Source of the DNA: Spirochaetales bacterium
GTDB lineage: Bacteria; Spirochaetota; Spirochaetia; Sphaerochaetales; Sphaerochaetaceae
NCBI GenBank assembly: GCA_012514185.1
Contig: JAAZAT010000223.1
Location: 1-33,106 of the forward strand
Direction: 5' to 3'
DNA length: 33,106 nt
The translations under genes were made by a program, and so were the position numbers. The notes below the pieces were generated by a model. The model had not been told where the DNA came from. It ran no database searches and saw only the letters and a program-made list of their open reading frames with translations. Shown here in pieces: positions 32,417 to 33,106 of this stretch. Every line of letters starts with the position of its first letter. Within the stretch, counting starts at the first letter, position 1.

Positions 32417-33091
32417 ATGAAGGCTTTAGTGATTCGATTGTTTCGCTTGTTTTTCGGGTTGTTTCTGTATGCCATGGGCATTGTCCTCACCATGCAGGCC
32501 CATATCGGCTATGCCCCGTGGGAAGTATTCCATGCCGGTCTTGCCAAGGTGATGGGTGTCCAGATCGGAACGGTAAGCATCATGGTGGGTCTGGTCATCG
32601 GCATCGCAGTCATGCTGTTCGGCGAGCCTTTGGGCCTCGGCACAGTATGCAACATGGTGGTGGTAGGGCTTTTCATGAACCTCCTCTTGGGAAGCGGGTT
32701 GTTTCCTGAGCTTTCCAATCCGGTGTTGGGCGTCGTGCAACTCATCGCGGGCTTGTTCGTCATCTCCCTGGCCTCCTACTTTTACATCTCCTCAGGGTTC
32801 GGGGCGGGGCCCCGGGACAGCCTGATGGTGCTGCTCTCACGCAAGACCAAGTTTTCGGTCGGCACCTGCCGGGGAGCCATGGAAATAAGCGTCACCATCG
32901 TGGGCTATCTTTTGGGGGGCCTGTTGGGGTGGGGAACACTGCTCAGTGCTGTCCTGATCGGCTTTTGCATCCAAATTACCTTCAAGGTGCTTCGCTTCGA
33001 TCCGAAGAAGGTCGTACATGAGGATTTTGTTGCAAGTTATCGAAAAGTAGGATTGTTCATACAGGCACATACTATCAATAAAAAAGCGTAG
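32417..33091 (+). CDS. YczE/YyaS/YitT-family membrane protein
   Basis: This 224-residue protein has five to six hydrophobic segments: LFRLFFGLFLYAMGIVLTMQ, a second around 53-68, then FMNLLLGSG, VVQLIAGLFVISLASYFYIS and a final VLIGFCIQITF. The signature HIGYAPWEVFHAGLAK (29-44) and GFGAGPRDSLM (128-138) are those of the YczE/YyaS/YitT group of integral membrane proteins, whose function is not known. GGCGGAG (32407-32413) precedes ATG 32417. It stands 54 bases after the glycosidase gene and may be transcribed with it. Only 15 bases of the window follow it. Confidence 0.83.
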   Translation: MKALVIRLFRLFFGLFLYAMGIVLTMQAHIGYAPWEVFHAGLAKVMGVQIGTVSIMVGLVIGIAVMLFGEPLGLGTVCNMVVVGLFMNLLLGSGLFPELSNPVLGVVQLIAGLFVISLASYFYISSGFGAGPRDSLMVLLSRKTKFSVGTCRGAMEISVTIVGYLLGGLLGWGTLLSAVLIGFCIQITFKVLRFDPKKVVHEDFVASYRKVGLFIQAHTINKKA

Positions 33092-33106
33092 AAATGTATG
33101 TTATCA

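Overview
The window looks like chromosomal DNA of an anaerobic, fermentative, Gram-negative bacterium. A TolC/adaptor/RND efflux operon implies an outer membrane, and a trimeric [FeFe] hydrogenase implies H2-linked fermentation. Several families common in Firmicutes (YhaO/YhaN-like pair, YczE/YyaS/YitT-like protein, CPBP protease) sit beside them. This mix and the moderately high GC would fit a Sphaerochaeta-like spirochaete, but no rRNA or marker gene is present, so the assignment is inference. I see no insertion sequences, prophage, CRISPR array, tRNA or rRNA; the gene order looks like ordinary dense chromosome.

Layout. 1-945: end of a DHDPS/NAL-family aldolase gene and a short-chain dehydrogenase, probably a sugar-acid catabolic operon. 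1016-3527: an OmpR-type response regulator and sensor kinase, then a small secreted Gln/Arg/Ala-rich protein whose promoter carries three CTTTACC direct repeats at 11-12 bp spacing, closed by a hairpin terminator. 3587-6638: a HemG/flavodoxin-like protein, a threonylcarbamoyl-AMP synthase with an unexplained N-terminal extension (minus strand), a GNAT acetyltransferase, a small ORF and a YjbQ-family protein (minus strand). 6639-6938: a divergent regulatory region with two adjacent palindromes, one close to a CRP/FNR-type site. 6939-12359: an overlapping hydrogenase operon (NuoE-like, NuoF-like fused to a complete GltD/NfnB-like flavoprotein, and HydA). 12326-13054: a CPBP protease, convergent and overlapping hydA. 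13284-17920: a YhaO/YhaN-like (SbcD/SbcC-type) nuclease and ATPase pair. 17959-21001: an MFS transporter, a cyclic-nucleotide-binding protein (minus strand) under a perfect palindrome, and a membrane GGDEF protein. 21112-28066: tolC-like, adaptor, RND pump, PG0541-like protein and a secreted serine hydrolase, tightly packed. 28183-29351: a ferric-reductase-like membrane cytochrome and a DOMON protein. 29436-32362: a GH43 enzyme and a GH65/GH95-like (alpha/alpha)6-barrel enzyme. 32417-33091: a YczE/YyaS/YitT-like membrane protein.

The most unusual items are the hydrogenase, whose NAD-binding subunit is fused to an NADPH-type flavoprotein and whose H-cluster L1 motif has Ser where the usual cubane-ligand Cys should be; the YhaN-like ATPase with a membrane hairpin and an unassigned C-terminal extension of roughly 220 residues; the two-component system with its likely target operator and secreted product; and several genes without a Shine-Dalgarno sequence whose -10 box lies 5-7 bases before the start codon, suggesting leaderless mRNAs.
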